A stretch of DNA of 64,000 nucleotides from Microbacterium sp. AK031 (GTDB lineage: Bacteria; Actinomycetota; Actinomycetes; Actinomycetales; Microbacteriaceae). The position numbers and the translations under genes were made by a program. This document shows positions 16,449 to 25,161 of this stretch, piece after piece (the stretch's first letter is position 1; every line of letters starts with the position of its first letter). The stretch lies in contig NZ_JANUCA010000001.1 of NCBI RefSeq assembly GCF_024807145.1, forward strand, positions 868,001 to 932,000. Reading direction: 5' to 3'. The notes under the pieces are model-generated. The model worked only from the letters and a program-made list of their open reading frames with translations, searched no databases and was not told the origin of the DNA.

Positions 16449-17603
16449 GTGCACCCGTACACCCATTCCGCTGACTCTCGCTCAGACGCCACGTCGACCG
16501 CGCTCCCGGTGCTTCCGGTCGGTTCGACAGCGATCGTCTACTGCGAGGCTCAGTTCGGCGAGCAGGACGGCAAGACGGCCAACGGACTGGTTCGCCACTC
16601 CGAGAAGTACGACATCCTCAGCGTCATCGACAGTCGCCATGCCGGCGCGGACGCCGGCGCCCTGCTCGACGGCACAGCCAACGGCATCCCGATCCTCGCG
16701 AGCCTCGCGGAGGCCATCGCACACGCGGGCAAGACCCCCGACTATCTCATCTGCGGCGTTGCACCCGCCGACGGCCTTCTGTCCGACGCGCAGCGCGTCG
16801 TGCTGCTGGACGGCGTCGCCCACGGCATGCACATCATCAACGGCCTGCATGAGTTCCTCAACGACGATGCAGAGTTCGTCGCCGCCGCGCTTCTCTCCGG
16901 TGTCACGATCACCGACGTACGACGCCCGAAGGACAAGAAGGACCTCCACCTGTTCTCAGGACGCATCTTCGATGTCACGTGCCCACGAATCGCCGTGCTC
17001 GGCACCGACGGCGCCATCGGAAAGCGCACCACCGCGACGCTGCTCGTCCAGGCTCTCAACGACCGCGGCATCCATGCAATCATGGTCGGCACCGGACAGA
17101 CCACGATCATCCAGGGCGGCCGTTACGGCGTCGCACTCGACGCACTGGTGCCGCAGTTCTGCTCCGGCGAAGTCGAGAATCAGGTCGTCGCGGCCTACGA
17201 AGGCGAGAACCCCGACATCATCATCGTGGAGGGCCAGGGCGCGCTCAGCCACCCCGCATACCTCACCTCCGCGCACATCCTTCGCGGCAGCCGGCCGGCT
17301 GGTGTGATCGTGCAGCACGCGCCCGGCAGGCGCGTGCTCGGCGACTTCCCGATGATGCCCATGCCCGACGTCGCCAGCGAGGTCGCACTCATCGAGGCGT
17401 TCGCCGACACCCGCGTGATCGGCGTGACCGTGAATCACGAGCACCTCACCGATGCTCAGATCACGGCGGCCATCGACGAGATCGAACTCGACCTCGGCGT
17501 CCCTGCGACCGACCCGCTGACCCGACCATTGAGCAACCTGGTCGACATGGTGCTGCAGGCTTTCCCCGAGCTCTCGCCGACACTCACGCAGACTCCCGCC
17601 TGA
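16449..17603 (+). CDS. DUF1611 domain-containing P-loop protein (DgcN-like)
   Basis: About 384 aa. N-terminal Rossmann-like domain (residues 20–150) and a C-terminal P-loop domain with GTDGAIGKRTTATLLV near residue 185 and IIIVEGQGALSHPAY near 260. This architecture is DUF1611; one member, DgcN, was reported as a D-glutamate N-acetyltransferase, so a role in D-amino-acid or acyl metabolism is possible but not shown. GTG 16449 follows GAGGAG; the open frame upstream is low complexity. The roughly 250 bases before it hold no gene I can support. Its 3' end is overlapped antisense by a MerR remnant. Confidence 0.8.
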   Translation: MHPYTHSADSRSDATSTALPVLPVGSTAIVYCEAQFGEQDGKTANGLVRHSEKYDILSVIDSRHAGADAGALLDGTANGIPILASLAEAIAHAGKTPDYLICGVAPADGLLSDAQRVVLLDGVAHGMHIINGLHEFLNDDAEFVAAALLSGVTITDVRRPKDKKDLHLFSGRIFDVTCPRIAVLGTDGAIGKRTTATLLVQALNDRGIHAIMVGTGQTTIIQGGRYGVALDALVPQFCSGEVENQVVAAYEGENPDIIIVEGQGALSHPAYLTSAHILRGSRPAGVIVQHAPGRRVLGDFPMMPMPDVASEVALIEAFADTRVIGVTVNHEHLTDAQITAAIDEIELDLGVPATDPLTRPLSNLVDMVLQAFPELSPTLTQTPA

Positions 17604-17890
17604 CCGGCCACAGTCCGCGGCGGCTTCAACCGCGCGTCACTGGTGCGGCGAGCCGCGAGACAGAGGGCACGCAGCGGCTTCTCGATGAACTCGATTTGCG
17701 ACATGTGGTTCTCTCCGAGCTGACGCAAAGCGACTATCCGATGCAGGCGCTCGAGTTGCGAGGGATCATACGACCGGTAGCCGCTGAACTCGTCCACGTG
17801 AGCCGGCACGAGCAGACCGGCCGTGTCCCAATGCCGCAGCATCCGATGGGTCACCTGGCTGATCTGCGCGAACGCTCCGATGGATGACAT
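17456..17890 (-). pseudogene. MerR-family regulator remnant
   Basis: The first ~58 codons encode a good MerR helix-turn-helix (SQVTHRMLRHWDTAGLL ... SGYRSYDPSQLERLHRIVALRQLG). The normal long dimerisation helix is missing. The frame jumps straight to MSQIEFIEKPLRALCLAARR, which looks like the first strand of a GyrI-like effector domain. It then runs antisense through the end of the DUF1611 gene before a stop. I read this as a regulator gene with an internal in-frame deletion and a lost 3' half. A short functional DNA-binding peptide is possible but unlikely. Confidence 0.65.
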
Positions 17891-17980
17891 GTCTCAGTTC
17901 TCTCGTCTTCCCCAGTGTGAGAGTCAAGTATCGCCCCTTGACCGACTGGAACGTCGCCGGTCACGGCTACGCTCCAACTG

Positions 17981-18406
17981 ATGGTCAAGAACGTTCCTCT
18001 GCCTGGCCCCTGCACGCTGTGCGGCGGCGCTCGTGGGCAGCGTCTGCGCGGATCATGGCACTGCGCGGCGTGCGGTTGGCGTTACGGGGATGTGCCTGAT
18101 TCCGACCTGCCGCTCCCCCGCATCGATGTCGTCTACTACCTGAGATTCGATCGCCGGGTGAAGATCGGCACGAGCATGCGTCCACGGCAGCGGCTCGCGA
18201 GCATCCGCCATGATGAGCTCCTCGCCTTCGAGCGCGGCGGCAGGAGCGTCGAACAGGAGCGGCATCGTCAGTTCAGCGCCCTGAGAGAAGGCGGCGAGTG
18301 GTTCACATTCACGAATGAGCTCGAGGTCCACGTCGCTCAGCTCAGGCGCAAGGGGGAACCCTGGCAGCTCCATGCGCGCTGGCTCAGCGACGCGCTGCGC
18401 TCCTGA
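17981..18406 (+). CDS. zinc-ribbon GIY-YIG nuclease-like protein
   Basis: 141 aa. N-terminal zinc ribbon: CTLCGG near residue 11 and CAACGW near 28 (two CxxC pairs). Then a compact GIY-YIG/T5orf172-type domain: VVYYLRF, VKIGTSMRPRQRL with the likely catalytic Arg, the Glu in RSVEQERHRQF, and GGEWF at the end. The domain cleaves DNA in homologues, but the biological role of such solitary bacterial proteins is unknown. ATG 17981 is the first in-frame ATG of the conserved part. It stands alone between the MerR remnant and a convergent acyltransferase. Confidence 0.7.
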   Translation: MVKNVPLPGPCTLCGGARGQRLRGSWHCAACGWRYGDVPDSDLPLPRIDVVYYLRFDRRVKIGTSMRPRQRLASIRHDELLAFERGGRSVEQERHRQFSALREGGEWFTFTNELEVHVAQLRRKGEPWQLHARWLSDALRS

Positions 18407-18415
18407 ATCGAGACG

Positions 18416-19492
18416 TCATTCTTCGACGCTGGTGCGCTTCGAGGTACGCCCCGCACCGGCCCCCTTCATCCACCGAGGTGCGTCGAAGAGCCATGCACAG
18501 TGCACTCGCAGGGCGACCCAGTGAAGCGCGAGGGGGCCCACGACACCGATGAGGGTGCCGGCGATCACCTGAACCGTGGGATCGTCCACTCCGATGCGCG
18601 ACAAGACGATCCTCGACCCGGAGGCGAAGATGATGTGGGCGACGAAGATCGTCATCGATTCCCGACCGATGTACGAGAGTGGGCGGGCGACGACGGGCAC
18701 GGGAGCGAGCACCCGCGCGAGCCCGAGCACCGCGAACAGGCCGGCAGTCGAGGCGACGACACCGAAGGCGACGGTCATGACTGTGCGGGTCGAGCCGCCC
18801 GTCGTCGGTGGCGTAGCCAAACCGGATACGCCGCACACGACTGTGACGACCCCCAACGTGAGGACCAGTATGGTCGTCAACCACATGGGCACGCGTCGTA
18901 TCGCAGCCAGGACGCGGTCGCCTCGCCACACGAGCGCGACCACGAAGTACACCGTCAAAGCCAGTCCTTGAGTTCCGATGTACGGCCCCTGCACGCCCCA
19001 GAGGGCAAGGGAGCCGACGGCTGCTCCGATGATGACGACAGTCGCGCGTGATCGGCTCACCCATGGTCGAGTGGCGGCCGCGAGGATCATCATGAGGGCG
19101 ATCCAGCCGAAGAACCACAGCTGACCATCGGGGACCCACAATCGGAGGATCTCGCCCAGTGAGGTCTGCGAATTCACGAATGCCCCAGCGATCAGCTTCA
19201 CCGCCCCTTGGATGAGTGACCACACGACGTACAGCCACAGGAAGACGAGGTCGCGGTCTCGGGCGTATCGCCACGCGCCCTCGCGATTCATCCCGTGCTG
19301 CACGAAGAGTCCAGCAGTGAAGGCGAACACCGTCAGGTGCCACATGTACACGGTCGTGTCGACGGTCTCGAACAGATCAGCGTCGTGGATGAGTCCCGAG
19401 GCGGCGAGACCACGCCAGACGTGCCCGAACACGATCGCGATGATCGCGATCGCTTTCGCGATGTCCAGAGCAGCGTCTCTGTGTACTCCCAT
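18416..19492 (-). CDS. acyltransferase 3 family membrane protein
   Basis: 358 aa, about ten hydrophobic helices, opening with DIAKAIAIIAIVFGHVWRG, the typical acyltransferase-3 (OafA/WecH) helix 1 with its catalytic His. YMWHLTVFAFTAGLFVQHG in helix 2 is also typical. Family members O-acetylate or succinylate surface sugars at the membrane. The C-terminus is short, polar and cytoplasmic; there is no SGNH domain. ATG 19492 is plausible; the gene is unlinked to other polysaccharide genes here, so substrate is unknown. Confidence 0.85.
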   Translation of the reverse strand: MGVHRDAALDIAKAIAIIAIVFGHVWRGLAASGLIHDADLFETVDTTVYMWHLTVFAFTAGLFVQHGMNREGAWRYARDRDLVFLWLYVVWSLIQGAVKLIAGAFVNSQTSLGEILRLWVPDGQLWFFGWIALMMILAAATRPWVSRSRATVVIIGAAVGSLALWGVQGPYIGTQGLALTVYFVVALVWRGDRVLAAIRRVPMWLTTILVLTLGVVTVVCGVSGLATPPTTGGSTRTVMTVAFGVVASTAGLFAVLGLARVLAPVPVVARPLSYIGRESMTIFVAHIIFASGSRIVLSRIGVDDPTVQVIAGTLIGVVGPLALHWVALRVHCAWLFDAPRWMKGAGAGRTSKRTSVEE

Positions 19493-19522
19493 GGGCGAAG
19501 CGTAGCGAGCGCACTGGCGCGG

Positions 19523-20080
19523 TCAGCGGCCCCATCCGTAGCGCGCGATCAGTGCCGCGGCCACACGGTCGTAGCGTGCGCGTTCCAGCACGGCGGCTTC
19601 GCGTCGCATACCGCCGTCATGCACGCTGTAGAGCAGCTCGATGTCGACCCACGACGTCCGGCCCTGCGAATCCCAGGCGCCGCTGCCGATCGAGAGGTAG
19701 TCGCGGTCACGATCGTGGGGTTTGCTCGTCATCCGCACCGCGTACACGCGGTCTGCGGATTGCCGTCCGATCACGAGCACCGGGCGGTCTTTGCCTCGGC
19801 CATCGTTCTCCTCGTATGGCACCCACGTCCAGATGATCTCGCCGGAGTCAGGGGCGCCGTTCTTCTCAGGGCTGTAGCCGACCTGCAGATCCTTGATGCG
19901 CTCGGGGTCGATCCGCACAGTCTCACTCCCCCGCGCCTGACCCGCGTCCGCGCCCTCGGAAACGGCGACGGACGCGCTCGAACGCCCCGCCTCCTTGTGA
20001 GGAGAGCGGGGCGTTCGAGATATCAGCGCCTTCAGAACGATGTCGGCGAGCTGAGACAGGATGCTCTTGGAAGAGGTCAC
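19523..20080 (-). CDS. PemK/MazF-like type II toxin-family protein
   Basis: 185 aa. C-terminal PemK/MazF barrel: GEIIWTWVPYEENDGRGKDRPVLVIGR near residue 85 (the GxKxRPxLVI strand), VYAVRMTSKPHDRD, SWVDIELLY. N-terminal ~75 residues are an extra helix (SQLADIVLKALIS) plus a low-complexity linker. No antitoxin gene is adjacent. Many actinobacterial proteins of this shape are chromosomal and may not be toxins, so toxicity is only possible. It lies 20 nt downstream of amt on the same strand. Its linker codons contain a strong hairpin (separate entry). Confidence 0.75.
   Translation of the reverse strand: MTSSKSILSQLADIVLKALISRTPRSPHKEAGRSSASVAVSEGADAGQARGSETVRIDPERIKDLQVGYSPEKNGAPDSGEIIWTWVPYEENDGRGKDRPVLVIGRQSADRVYAVRMTSKPHDRDRDYLSIGSGAWDSQGRTSWVDIELLYSVHDGGMRREAAVLERARYDRVAAALIARYGWGR
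19977..20019. repeat. long inverted repeat inside the PemK-like gene
   Basis: CTCGAACGCCCCGC + CTCC (19977–19994) pairs with GGAG and GCGGGGCGTTCGAG (to 20019) around a 6-base loop, with one bulged A: an 18-bp stem inside codons for the N-terminal linker. No T-tract follows on either strand. Confidence 0.85.
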
Positions 20081-20100
20081 CCCGTCACCCTACCGGTGGC

Positions 20101-21339
20101 TCAGGCGTCGACCAGCGCGTAACCCTCTTCGCCATGGACGACCGAGTCGACGCCGGCGATCTCGTCTTCGTTGGTGATGCGGAAACCGATCGTCTTCTGG
20201 ATCGCGAACCCGATGATGAAGGCGACCGCGAAGGCGTAGATCATCACGCCCAGTGCGGCGATGACCTGAACGGCAAGCTGGCGCGCGTCTCCGCCGACGA
20301 ACAGACCGGTCTCCGTGGCGAAGAAGCCCAGGTAGATCGTGCCGAGCAGACCGCCGACGAGGTGGATGCCGACGACGTCGAGCGAGTCGTCGAAACCGAG
20401 GCGGAACTTCAGTTCCACAGCGAGAGCGCAGATGACACCGGCGAGAGCACCGAGCAGCAGCGACCAGCCGGGTGTCAGGTTGGCGCATGCTGGGGTGATG
20501 GCCACGAGGCCCGCGACGGCACCGGATGCGGCGCCGACCGACGTCGGCTTGCCGTCCTTGATCTTCTCGATGAGGATCCAGCCGAGGATGGCCGCGGCCG
20601 TCGCGCCGAGCGTGTTGAGACCGATGAGGCCGACACCGCCCATGTCCTCGGAGAGCCATTCCGCACCCGCATTGAAGCCGAACCAGCCGAACCACAGCAG
20701 GGCCGCGCCCAGGAGCGTCAGCGGCACGTTGTGCGGCTTGAGGATTCCCTTCTGGAACCCGATGCGCTTGCCGAGCACGAGGGCAAGTGCCAGGGCGGCC
20801 GCACCGGCGTTGATGTGTACGGCTGTTCCACCGGCGTAGTCGATCACGCCGATGCCGCTATCCTCTCCGAAGAGTGTCGTGCCCAGCTCCATGATCCAGC
20901 CGCCGCCCCAGACCCAGGCGGCAATCGGGAAGTAGCCCACGGTGGCGAAGATACCGGCGAAGATCAGCCAGCTGCCGAACTTGGCGCGATCGGCGATGGC
21001 CCCGGAGATCAGCGCGATGGTGATGATCGCGAACGTCGCACCGTATGCGACGCCGAGCAGTGCGACATTCGATCCTTCACCAGCGGCGAGGCTGGAGAGT
21101 CCGAAGTCGGCGAAGGGGTTGCCGGCGAACTGCGTCGGACTCTCGACCGCGCTCATCGAGAAGCCGAACAGGATCCAGAGCACCGCGACGAGCCCGATGG
21201 AGCCGAAGCTCATCATCATCATGCTGACGACGCTCTTGGCTTTGACGAGCCCGCCGTAGAAGAACGCGACGCCTGGCGTCATAAGCAAGACCAGCGCTGT
21301 CGCGGTGATCGCCCACGAGATGTTACCGGGAGCATCCAT
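20101..21339 (-). CDS. amt: ammonium transporter
   Basis: 412-aa Amt/Rh-family channel, about 11 membrane helices. Signature VIDYAGGTAVHINAGAAALA (the conserved DxAGGxxVH His) near residue 165 and the second pore His in VVGIHLVGGLLGT near 320. Start ATG 21339 has GAGG eight bases upstream. In many actinobacteria amt is followed by glnK and glnD; here a PemK-like gene follows instead, so the PII partner is elsewhere or absent. A GTnAC-n6-GTnAC element about 105–120 nt upstream suggests GlnR control. Confidence 0.97.
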   Translation of the reverse strand: MDAPGNISWAITATALVLLMTPGVAFFYGGLVKAKSVVSMMMMSFGSIGLVAVLWILFGFSMSAVESPTQFAGNPFADFGLSSLAAGEGSNVALLGVAYGATFAIITIALISGAIADRAKFGSWLIFAGIFATVGYFPIAAWVWGGGWIMELGTTLFGEDSGIGVIDYAGGTAVHINAGAAALALALVLGKRIGFQKGILKPHNVPLTLLGAALLWFGWFGFNAGAEWLSEDMGGVGLIGLNTLGATAAAILGWILIEKIKDGKPTSVGAASGAVAGLVAITPACANLTPGWSLLLGALAGVICALAVELKFRLGFDDSLDVVGIHLVGGLLGTIYLGFFATETGLFVGGDARQLAVQVIAALGVMIYAFAVAFIIGFAIQKTIGFRITNEDEIAGVDSVVHGEEGYALVDA

Positions 21340-21422
21340 AGGAAAACCTCACATCCGAAGTAATTGAGAGCTTCAGTGTGACGAGGCCCGATTTCCGGGA
21401 AGCGCAGTGAGTGTTTCCGGCC

Positions 21423-21463
21423 GGTTACACCCCATGGTCCGGTGTAACCATCGCGTTACGCGA
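21423..21463 (-). promoter_or_regulatory. candidate GlnR box and inverted repeat upstream of amt
   Basis: GTAAC (21444–21448), six bases, GTTAC (21455–21459) fits the actinobacterial GlnR pattern GTnAC-n6-GTnAC. Next to it a perfect inverted repeat GGTTACACC (21423–21431) / GGTGTAACC (21441–21449) is centred on CATGG. It lies 105–120 nt before the amt start and overlaps the zapE stop codon. Function is inferred from position and pattern. Confidence 0.55.
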
Positions 21464-22502
21464 TGCTGGGTTGCTGCGCAGAATGTGTGAGCGCGTTCAG
21501 CCTGGAGATGGCGCGCAGGTACTTCTTGCGGTATCCACCGCCCAGCATCTCGTCCGCGAAGACCTGGTCGAGACTCACGCCGGTCGCAACGATCGGAAGT
21601 TGCGCGTCATAGACGCGGTCGACGAATGCGACGAACCGCAGCGCTTCGGATTGGTCGGTCAGCACCTGCACGTCGCGGAGACCGACGAGCGACAGTCCGT
21701 CGATCAGTCGGATGTAGCGCGAGGGATGCACTTTGGCAAGGTGACGGATGACGTCGCTGAAGACATCATCGGATGCCGTACCCACCGCGCCCGCGATGCG
21801 CTGCGCGTACTCGGTATCGTCCAGCGCGACGGCGTGGCCGTCCAGTGCACGCTGCCGGAAGTCGACCCCGTCGATGCGGATGGTCTCGAACCTGTCCGAC
21901 ATCGCGTGGATCTCCCGCAGGAAGTCCTGAGCCGCGAAGCGGCCCTCGCCAAGAGCATTCGGCGGCGTGTTCGAGGTGGCGGCGAGACGGGTGCCGGTGC
22001 TCACGAGTTCTCCGAGGAGCCTCGTCATCACCATGGTGTCGCCCGGATCGTCGAGTTCGAACTCGTCGATGCAGATCAGATCCGCACCACGCAGCAAGTC
22101 GACGGTGTTGCGGTAGCCCAGTGCTCCGACGAGCGCCGTGTACTCGATGAACGAGCCGAAGTACTTACGACGTGCCGGCATCGCGTGGTAGATGGAAGCG
22201 AGCAGGTGCGTCTTGCCCACGCCGAAGCCGCCGTCGAGGTAGACACCCGGCTTCAGCTCCGGCTCCTTCTTCGCGCGGCCGAAGAACCCCCCGCGCTTCG
22301 CGGGCGCGCCGCGCCCGGCGAACTTCTCCAGCAGGGCCTTCGACTCCGCCTGAGACGGGTACGCGGCATCCGATCGGTAGCTTTCGAACGTGGCGTCGTC
22401 GAACTGCGGCGGCGGAACCAGGCTTGCGAGCATCTCTGGTCCGGTGACCACCGGCTGGCGCTCGGTGAGATGTGCGACGTTCGCGTTGTCGGTGTCGGTC
22501 AT
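21456..22502 (-). CDS. zapE: cell division protein ZapE / AFG1-like ATPase
   Basis: 348 aa AAA+-type ATPase. Walker [14 protein letters not shown] near residue 93, Walker [15 protein letters not shown] near 140, sensor region [17 protein letters not shown] near 175, and the family segment [14 protein letters not shown] near 260. ZapE proteins act at the division site in Gram-negatives and AFG1 in mitochondrial protein quality control; the actinobacterial role is less studied. Start ATG 22502. Divergent from sseA. Confidence 0.88.
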   Translation of the reverse strand: MTDTDNANVAHLTERQPVVTGPEMLASLVPPPQFDDATFESYRSDAAYPSQAESKALLEKFAGRGAPAKRGGFFGRAKKEPELKPGVYLDGGFGVGKTHLLASIYHAMPARRKYFGSFIEYTALVGALGYRNTVDLLRGADLICIDEFELDDPGDTMVMTRLLGELVSTGTRLAATSNTPPNALGEGRFAAQDFLREIHAMSDRFETIRIDGVDFRQRALDGHAVALDDTEYAQRIAGAVGTASDDVFSDVIRHLAKVHPSRYIRLIDGLSLVGLRDVQVLTDQSEALRFVAFVDRVYDAQLPIVATGVSLDQVFADEMLGGGYRKKYLRAISRLNALTHSAQQPSIA

Positions 22503-22630
22503 TCGTTTCCTGTGTCGAAGTCTTACAGAACGGGTGCCAGGCGCACGGAACGGCTCTATCGTCGAAGGGACGGCTCCACACTACGCCGTCCCAGCCGGAG
22601 CATTCGCTGCACCCCATCGAGGAGCGCCAC

Positions 22631-23527
22631 GTGACCATCGAGTTCGATTCTTCATCCGAGAAGTTCGCAGAGTACGCAGAGCCTGGACGACTCGTCACCA
22701 CCGACTGGCTCGCAGGGCATCTGGGCGACCCCGGTCTGGTCGTCGTCGAGTCCGATGAGGACGTGCTCCTCTACGAGACGGGTCACATCCCCGGCGCTGT
22801 GAAGGTCGACTGGCACACCGAGCTCAACGACCCCGTTGTGCGTGACTACGTCGACGGTGAAGGATTCGCTGCGCTGCTCGGCCGCAAGGGCATCTCTCGT
22901 GACGACACCGTCGTCATCTACGGCGACAAGAACAACTGGTGGGCTGCCTACGCCCTCTGGGTCTTCTCTCTTTTCGGCCACGAAGACGTGCGCCTTCTCG
23001 ATGGCGGCCGCGATCGCTGGATCGCCGAGGGCCGCGAGATCACGACCGACCGCACCGAGATCACGCCGACCGAGTACCCGGTCGTCGAGCGCGATGACTC
23101 GGTACTGCGGGCGTACAAGGACGACGTGGTCGCCTTCATCGGCAATGGACCGCTCATCGATGTCCGCTCGCCAGAAGAGTACAGCGGAGAGCGCACGACC
23201 GCTCCCGCGTATCCCGATGAGGGCGCGCTGCGTGCCGGGCACATCCCCACCGCGCAGAGCGTGCCGTGGGCGAAGGCCGTCGCGGAGGACGGCGGCTTCC
23301 GCAGCCGCGCCGAGCTCGACGCGATCTACCGCGACGGTGCCGGTCTTGAGGACGGCGATGACGTCGTGGCGTATTGCCGCATCGGGGAGCGCTCCAGCCA
23401 CACCTGGTTCGTGCTGAAGCACCTGCTGGGCTTCGAGAAGGTGCGCAACTACGACGGCTCCTGGACTGAGTGGGGCAGCGCGGTGCGCGTCCCGATCGTC
23501 ACCGGATCCGAGCCAGGCACGCTCTGA
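22631..23527 (+). CDS. sseA: thiosulfate/3-mercaptopyruvate sulfurtransferase
   Basis: About 298 aa, two rhodanese domains. The first (residues 20–140) is inactive as usual. The second carries the active-site loop [13 protein letters not shown] with the persulfide Cys near residue 255. GTG 22631 ([12 protein letters not shown]) is selected because GAGGAG precedes it at a good distance; the longer frame is Cys/Arg-rich and not homologous. Followed 19 nt later by a SufE-family gene, so sulfur transfer is the shared theme. Confidence 0.93.
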   Translation: MTIEFDSSSEKFAEYAEPGRLVTTDWLAGHLGDPGLVVVESDEDVLLYETGHIPGAVKVDWHTELNDPVVRDYVDGEGFAALLGRKGISRDDTVVIYGDKNNWWAAYALWVFSLFGHEDVRLLDGGRDRWIAEGREITTDRTEITPTEYPVVERDDSVLRAYKDDVVAFIGNGPLIDVRSPEEYSGERTTAPAYPDEGALRAGHIPTAQSVPWAKAVAEDGGFRSRAELDAIYRDGAGLEDGDDVVAYCRIGERSSHTWFVLKHLLGFEKVRNYDGSWTEWGSAVRVPIVTGSEPGTL

Positions 23528-23546
23528 ACGTGTGACAATGACAGGG

Positions 23547-23978
23547 ATGAGCACCACGCACGTTCCTGATTCTCTCGCGGAGATCCGCGACGACTTCCTC
23601 GAGCTTCCCGAGGCGGAGCGCCTCCAGCTGCTCCTGGAGTTCTCGAACGAGCTTCCGGAGGTGTCGGAAGAGGTCGCGAGCCATCCGGAGATGTACGAGC
23701 GGGTAGCCGAGTGCCAGTCGCCCGTCTATATCTACGTCGAGGTCCACGACGACGTCGTCACGATGCACGCGACGGCGCCGCCAGAGGCACCGACAACGCG
23801 CGGCTTCGCCAGCATCCTCGTGCAGGGCATCACCGGCCTCACAGCCGACGCAGTTCTCGCCATCCCGGATGACTATCCGCAGAGCATCGGCCTCACACGA
23901 GTCGTTTCGCCGCTGCGGATCGGCGGGATGACGGGGATGCTGATGCGCGTCAAGCGCCAGGTCACCCAGAAGCACTGA
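23547..23978 (+). CDS. SufE-family sulfur acceptor protein
   Basis: About 143 aa from ATG 23547 (ATG 23532 adds five residues). The SufE fold is shown by LPEAERLQLLLEFSNELPEV and the sulfur-accepting Cys in VAECQSPVYIYVEV (near residue 57), followed by HATAPPEAPTTRGFASIL. In other bacteria SufE takes persulfide from a desulfurase for Fe-S cluster assembly. Beside a rhodanese-type sulfurtransferase and no suf operon in view, the partner could be SseA itself, a known actinobacterial arrangement. Confidence 0.88.
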   Translation: MSTTHVPDSLAEIRDDFLELPEAERLQLLLEFSNELPEVSEEVASHPEMYERVAECQSPVYIYVEVHDDVVTMHATAPPEAPTTRGFASILVQGITGLTADAVLAIPDDYPQSIGLTRVVSPLRIGGMTGMLMRVKRQVTQKH

Positions 23979-25136
23979 TCACGCGGTAGCGCTGAAACCG
24001 TTCGCAGCGACCCAGTCGGTGATCGCCGCAGTCCAACCGATCTGGTCGTAGTTCCAGATCTTCGTGTGCCGTGCGCCGGTGAATCTGGGCATCGTGACGA
24101 GATCCGGTCGTGCTTCTGCGAGGGCATGCGAGGCATCGGCAGGCACGAAGCCGTCGTCCTCGCTGTGAAGGACGAGGATCGGCACAGCGAGTTCGTCGGC
24201 GCGCGCCACCATGTCGAGCTTGTCGAAGGGGATCACGAACTCCGAACCGGACAGCCGCGCGGTCAGCGGCGAAGAAAGCGCGTTCATCGCCAGCGCGGGG
24301 AACGGATCGCGGATACCCTCCTCGCGGGCCTGGAAGCGCAGGACGGTCCGCCAATCGACCACGGGGGAATCCAGCACGAGTCCTGCGATCGCCTCCCTGT
24401 GGGCGGAGGACACGGCCGTCTGCAGCGCGATCGCGCCGCCCATCGACCATCCCATCAGCAGTACTTGCGTCGCTCCGTGACGCAGAGCATAGGAGATCGC
24501 CGCATCCACGTCGCGCCACTCCGAGGCGCCGAGGGCGTAGGAGCCGCCCTTGCTGCGCGGCGCCTCCCCGTCGTTTCGGTACGACACCACGAGATTCGGC
24601 ATCCCGAGCGAATGGAACACCGGCACCGCGCGCAGGCACTCTGCGCGGGTGACCCCGCGCCCGTGCACCTGGATGACCCAGGTCGATGACTCGGCCGGGA
24701 ACAGCCATGCCGGACACGGGCCGGCGGGTGAACCGATCAGCACGCTCTCCCACGGGAGATGCAGTTCGCTCGGGGTCGAGTAATACCAGCCGCTGAACCC
24801 CGCGGCGCGGTCGATCTTCGCGCCGGATTCGATCTGAGTGAGCAGCTTGCGGCGCACGCGGGTGGCGTCTGCGCTCAGCACCGCACCGAGTTTGACGTAG
24901 CCATGGGTCCCGGTCGTGAACAGGCCGTAGCGGCCCGGCAGTTCAGTATCCGGGGTGCGCGAGAGCTCGATCGTCTGCGCACCGGTGTCGACCGCGAGGA
25001 TGTCGGTGTCCGCGGCGCGAATCGAAGGCGTGACCACCCTGCGCGCGATCGCGAACACGAGGAGCGCGGCCGCGGTGCCCAGCATCGCGAGCAGCGCAGG
25101 GACCAGCAATGCAACGGCGTGCCTGAGACTCTTCAT
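23979..25136 (-). CDS. membrane-anchored alpha/beta hydrolase
   Basis: 385 aa. N-terminal uncleaved signal anchor (about residues 8–32). Alpha/beta-hydrolase core: oxyanion region IQVHGRGVTRAECL, nucleophile Ser in LLMGWSMGGAIAL near residue 228, Asp in VLHSEDDGFVP near 325, and terminal His in GARHTKIWN near 358. The topology predicts an extracytoplasmic esterase or acyl hydrolase; substrate unknown. It abuts sufE convergently (no gap) and is divergent from DUF3000. Confidence 0.85.
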   Translation of the reverse strand: MKSLRHAVALLVPALLAMLGTAAALLVFAIARRVVTPSIRAADTDILAVDTGAQTIELSRTPDTELPGRYGLFTTGTHGYVKLGAVLSADATRVRRKLLTQIESGAKIDRAAGFSGWYYSTPSELHLPWESVLIGSPAGPCPAWLFPAESSTWVIQVHGRGVTRAECLRAVPVFHSLGMPNLVVSYRNDGEAPRSKGGSYALGASEWRDVDAAISYALRHGATQVLLMGWSMGGAIALQTAVSSAHREAIAGLVLDSPVVDWRTVLRFQAREEGIRDPFPALAMNALSSPLTARLSGSEFVIPFDKLDMVARADELAVPILVLHSEDDGFVPADASHALAEARPDLVTMPRFTGARHTKIWNYDQIGWTAAITDWVAANGFSATA

Positions 25137-25161
25137 CGCTTCCTGACTCTAGCCTGTCAGC

